DNA of 55,475 nt from Clostridiaceae bacterium (GTDB lineage: Bacteria; Bacillota; Clostridia; Lachnospirales; Lachnospiraceae). The notes under the pieces were generated by a model, which worked only from the letters and a program-made list of their open reading frames with translations, searched no databases and was not told where the DNA came from. Positions within the stretch are counted from its first letter, which is position 1. Each line of letters starts with the position of its first letter. The DNA is taken from assembly GCA_910575585.1 (NCBI GenBank), contig CAJTGF010000031.1, positions 1-55,475 of the forward strand, in the 5' to 3' direction. This document shows positions 54,211 through 55,475 of this stretch, piece by piece. The position numbers were made by a program, and so were the translations under genes.

Positions 54211-54453
54211 ATGAATGAGCAGGAATTATTGGCAAAACGGATCGTTTTCTATTGTGAGAAACGCAAAATGTCCTATTATACTCTGGCAAATCGTGCAGCT
54301 GTCCCGTTGACTACCCTGATGCATATCGTTAAATGTTCGACAAAAAATCCCGGGGTTTTTACGCTTATTAAAATCTGCAGTGGGCTTGATATTACGATTA
54401 CTGAATTTTTTGATTCGGAGGAGTTTGAGAATATTGAGTTTGAGATTGAGTAG
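54211..54453 (+). CDS. XRE-family helix-turn-helix regulator
   Basis: About 80 residues: MNEQELLAKRIVFYCEKRKM followed by the HTH (SYYTLANRAAVPLTTLMHIVK) and an acidic tail (FFDSEEFENIEFEIE). It is a minimal Cro/C1-type DNA-binding protein. GAGGTGATC lies before the ATG. Its place next to the recombinase element suggests it belongs to the same unit: after inversion the recombinase would read towards it. Confidence 0.85.
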   Translation: MNEQELLAKRIVFYCEKRKMSYYTLANRAAVPLTTLMHIVKCSTKNPGVFTLIKICSGLDITITEFFDSEEFENIEFEIE

Positions 54454-54611
54454 CGGAGACAGAGGGGTGGACGGCAGATAGGGGCGGGGTGGTGGGGGAT
54501 TCGCAGTATTGGCTGAAAAGGCTGAAATGGAGCGTCGGGAGGTGTTGGAGACTTTCTTTGACGCTTTTTGGTGTGCAGAAATTTAAATTGGATGAGGCGA
54601 TGGTGTGGTGA

Positions 54612-54763
54612 GCCCGTGAGAATCCGTCTGCTGTCCGGGTTCAGACATGCCAGACATTCCGATGAGCCCAAAGCGGAAAACACTCGGGGTTAGGCCCTCC
54701 TGTTTTCCTGGTCTCATCTCCATGGCATATATTCACCCGGACAGCAGACGGATTCTCACGGGC
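54612..54763. repeat. Large palindromic repeat element with 29-bp perfect arms
   Basis: Arms 54612-54640 and 54735-54763 are exact complements. The 94-base loop has inner pairs ATGCCA/TGGCAT (54647-54652 and 54723-54728) and GATGAG/CTCATC (54661-54666 and 54713-54718). Part of the loop recurs at 55425-55468, so it is one member of an interspersed family. Confidence 0.88.
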
Positions 54764-54918
54764 AAAAGCAGGATTCGCTAGCTTAAATGTATGCTGGCTG
54801 GATGTTATTTTTGACTGGTTAGAAAATGGCTCTCTGTAGGATTGAAACTAATAGCAATGTTCAGGTCCTTTTGTAAAGCGGCATATTTGAGTTTTTTGAA
54901 CTGTCAATTATGATTAAA

Positions 54919-54954
54919 AAAAATAGAACGTGTCATTTTTCACGTTCTATTTTT
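54919..54954. terminator. Bidirectional terminator downstream of the small gene at 55000
   Basis: Perfect 14-bp stem AAAAATAGAACGTG/CACGTTCTATTTTT with an 8-base loop. A-run and T-run on either side allow use in both directions. Confidence 0.85.
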
Positions 54955-54999
54955 CTTTGACTGCTTCTCGTAAGAAACCATTCTTCTCTGTTACTCTTC

Positions 55000-55185
55000 C
55001 TATGCTTTTATTCTGTCAATGTCTGTGATATTAATACCTGAGGATGTGAGGATTGCTTTTAAGTCTGTATATCTTTCATGCATCTCTTTGTATGCCGCCG
55101 AATTTTTATCCTCGGTTAAAATCATGTACTTTTGAAGTCTTGAAAATTCCTCAATATTTCTCTGAATCATTTCTTTCTCTGTCAT
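55000..55185 (-). CDS. Small hypothetical helical protein (61 residues)
   Basis: MTEKEMIQRNIEEFSRLQKY followed by charged helices and ending GINITDIDRIKA. No signal peptide or membrane segment, no family recognised. The AAGGAGGG site at good spacing, the AT-rich promoter region upstream and the terminator just downstream support expression. Confidence 0.65.
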   Translation of the reverse strand: MTEKEMIQRNIEEFSRLQKYMILTEDKNSAAYKEMHERYTDLKAILTSSGINITDIDRIKA

Positions 55186-55424
55186 GATCCACCCTCCTTC
55201 TTTATACTTGTTTCTTTCTTAAATTATATACTATATTCAATTCATTTTCAATTTATTTTTGGAATAGCTTGCATTCTATGACAGAGATAGGCTCGTACAG
55301 TTTTAGGCCCTTAAGAACGATTTCTTACGGGAAATGGCAAAATAATGGAATTGCTGTATTGTTGAGTGAGCAATGGGCGGGGATTGTTGCGGGGCCCGGG
55401 AGGGAAGGCAGGCTGTGTGCCGTT

Positions 55425-55468
55425 CGGGTTCAGATATGCCAGACATTCCGATGAGCCCAAAACGGGAA
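55425..55468. repeat. Second copy (partial) of the loop sequence of the hairpin repeat, cut by the window end
   Basis: The 44 bases match 54636-54679 at about 40 positions (core TGCCAGACATTCCGATGAGC). The sequence left of it differs, so the outer arms either are absent or lie partly beyond the window. Confidence 0.85.
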
Positions 55469-55475
55469 CCAGGAG

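Larger units (their letters stand above)
54454..54999. other. Gene-free region with large hairpin repeat and terminator
   Basis: No convincing gene. It starts with a G-rich stretch (54464-54545), then holds the hairpin repeat at 54612-54763 and the terminator hairpin at 54919-54954. The 54764-54918 part shows nothing I can name. Confidence 0.6.

Noticed and set aside
54838-54860. A GGATTGAAAC-like string resembling the end of a CRISPR repeat
   Set aside because: It occurs once with no spaced copies and no cas genes nearby.
55269-55454. A 61-residue plus-strand frame at the window end
   Set aside because: No ribosome site, and it runs into the repeat at 55425; its composition is not protein-like.

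Overview
The window reads as chromosomal DNA of an anaerobic, Gram-positive member of the Clostridia, most likely Lachnospiraceae (Enterocloster/Hungatella-like). The evidence is the six-cysteine SCIFF peptide with its radical SAM maturase next to secDF-tgt-yajC, a TIGR04086 membrane protein, DUF1015 beside serC-serA, a PadR/DUF1700 pair, several secreted cell-wall-binding repeat proteins and strong AGGAGG-type ribosome sites. The genus is an inference from gene content. No rRNA, tRNA or CRISPR array was seen.

Layout. 1-2.4 kb: the end of a transposase, then a PadR regulator with a DUF1700 protein and a small membrane protein. 2.5-11.4 kb: an amino-acid operon read leftwards, leuB-ilvD-ilvB-serC-serA, then (after a long inverted repeat) a DUF1015 gene and an SDR dehydrogenase that has lost its middle. 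11.7-18.1 kb: a small secreted protein, then two near-identical copies of an Rpn-like nuclease gene in direct orientation. They flank a MerR regulator and a FMN/FAD lipoprotein reductase; one copy is broken by a 161-bp MITE. 18.1-21.5 kb: a lipoprotein, a MATE exporter and a HAD phosphatase. 21.6-27 kb: the housekeeping run scfA-scfB-secDF-tgt-yajC. 27-34 kb: a diguanylate cyclase, TIGR04086 protein, CNNM/CBS protein, signal peptidase II-like protein, Csp-like subtilase and a ClpX paralogue. 34.4-49.5 kb: a leftward surface-polysaccharide region (TPP-dependent enzyme, epimerase-methyltransferase fusion, alcohol dehydrogenase, three glycosyltransferases, priming sugar transferase, LCP ligase, HtrA protease). 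49.7-55.5 kb: two cell-wall-binding repeat proteins, small coiled-coil genes, a tyrosine recombinase enclosed by perfect 17-bp inverted repeats, an XRE regulator, and a large hairpin repeat present one and a half times.

How the parts work together. The amino-acid operon links branched-chain and serine synthesis under one promoter. The polysaccharide genes form a pathway from sugar modification through lipid-linked assembly to attachment on the wall (LCP), next to an envelope protease. The most novel-looking features are the self-enclosed recombinase (a candidate invertible switch), the MITE and its hairpin core shared with another locus, the MerR-type 19-bp-spacer promoter embedded at the end of the regulator gene, and the possible branched-sugar cassette.
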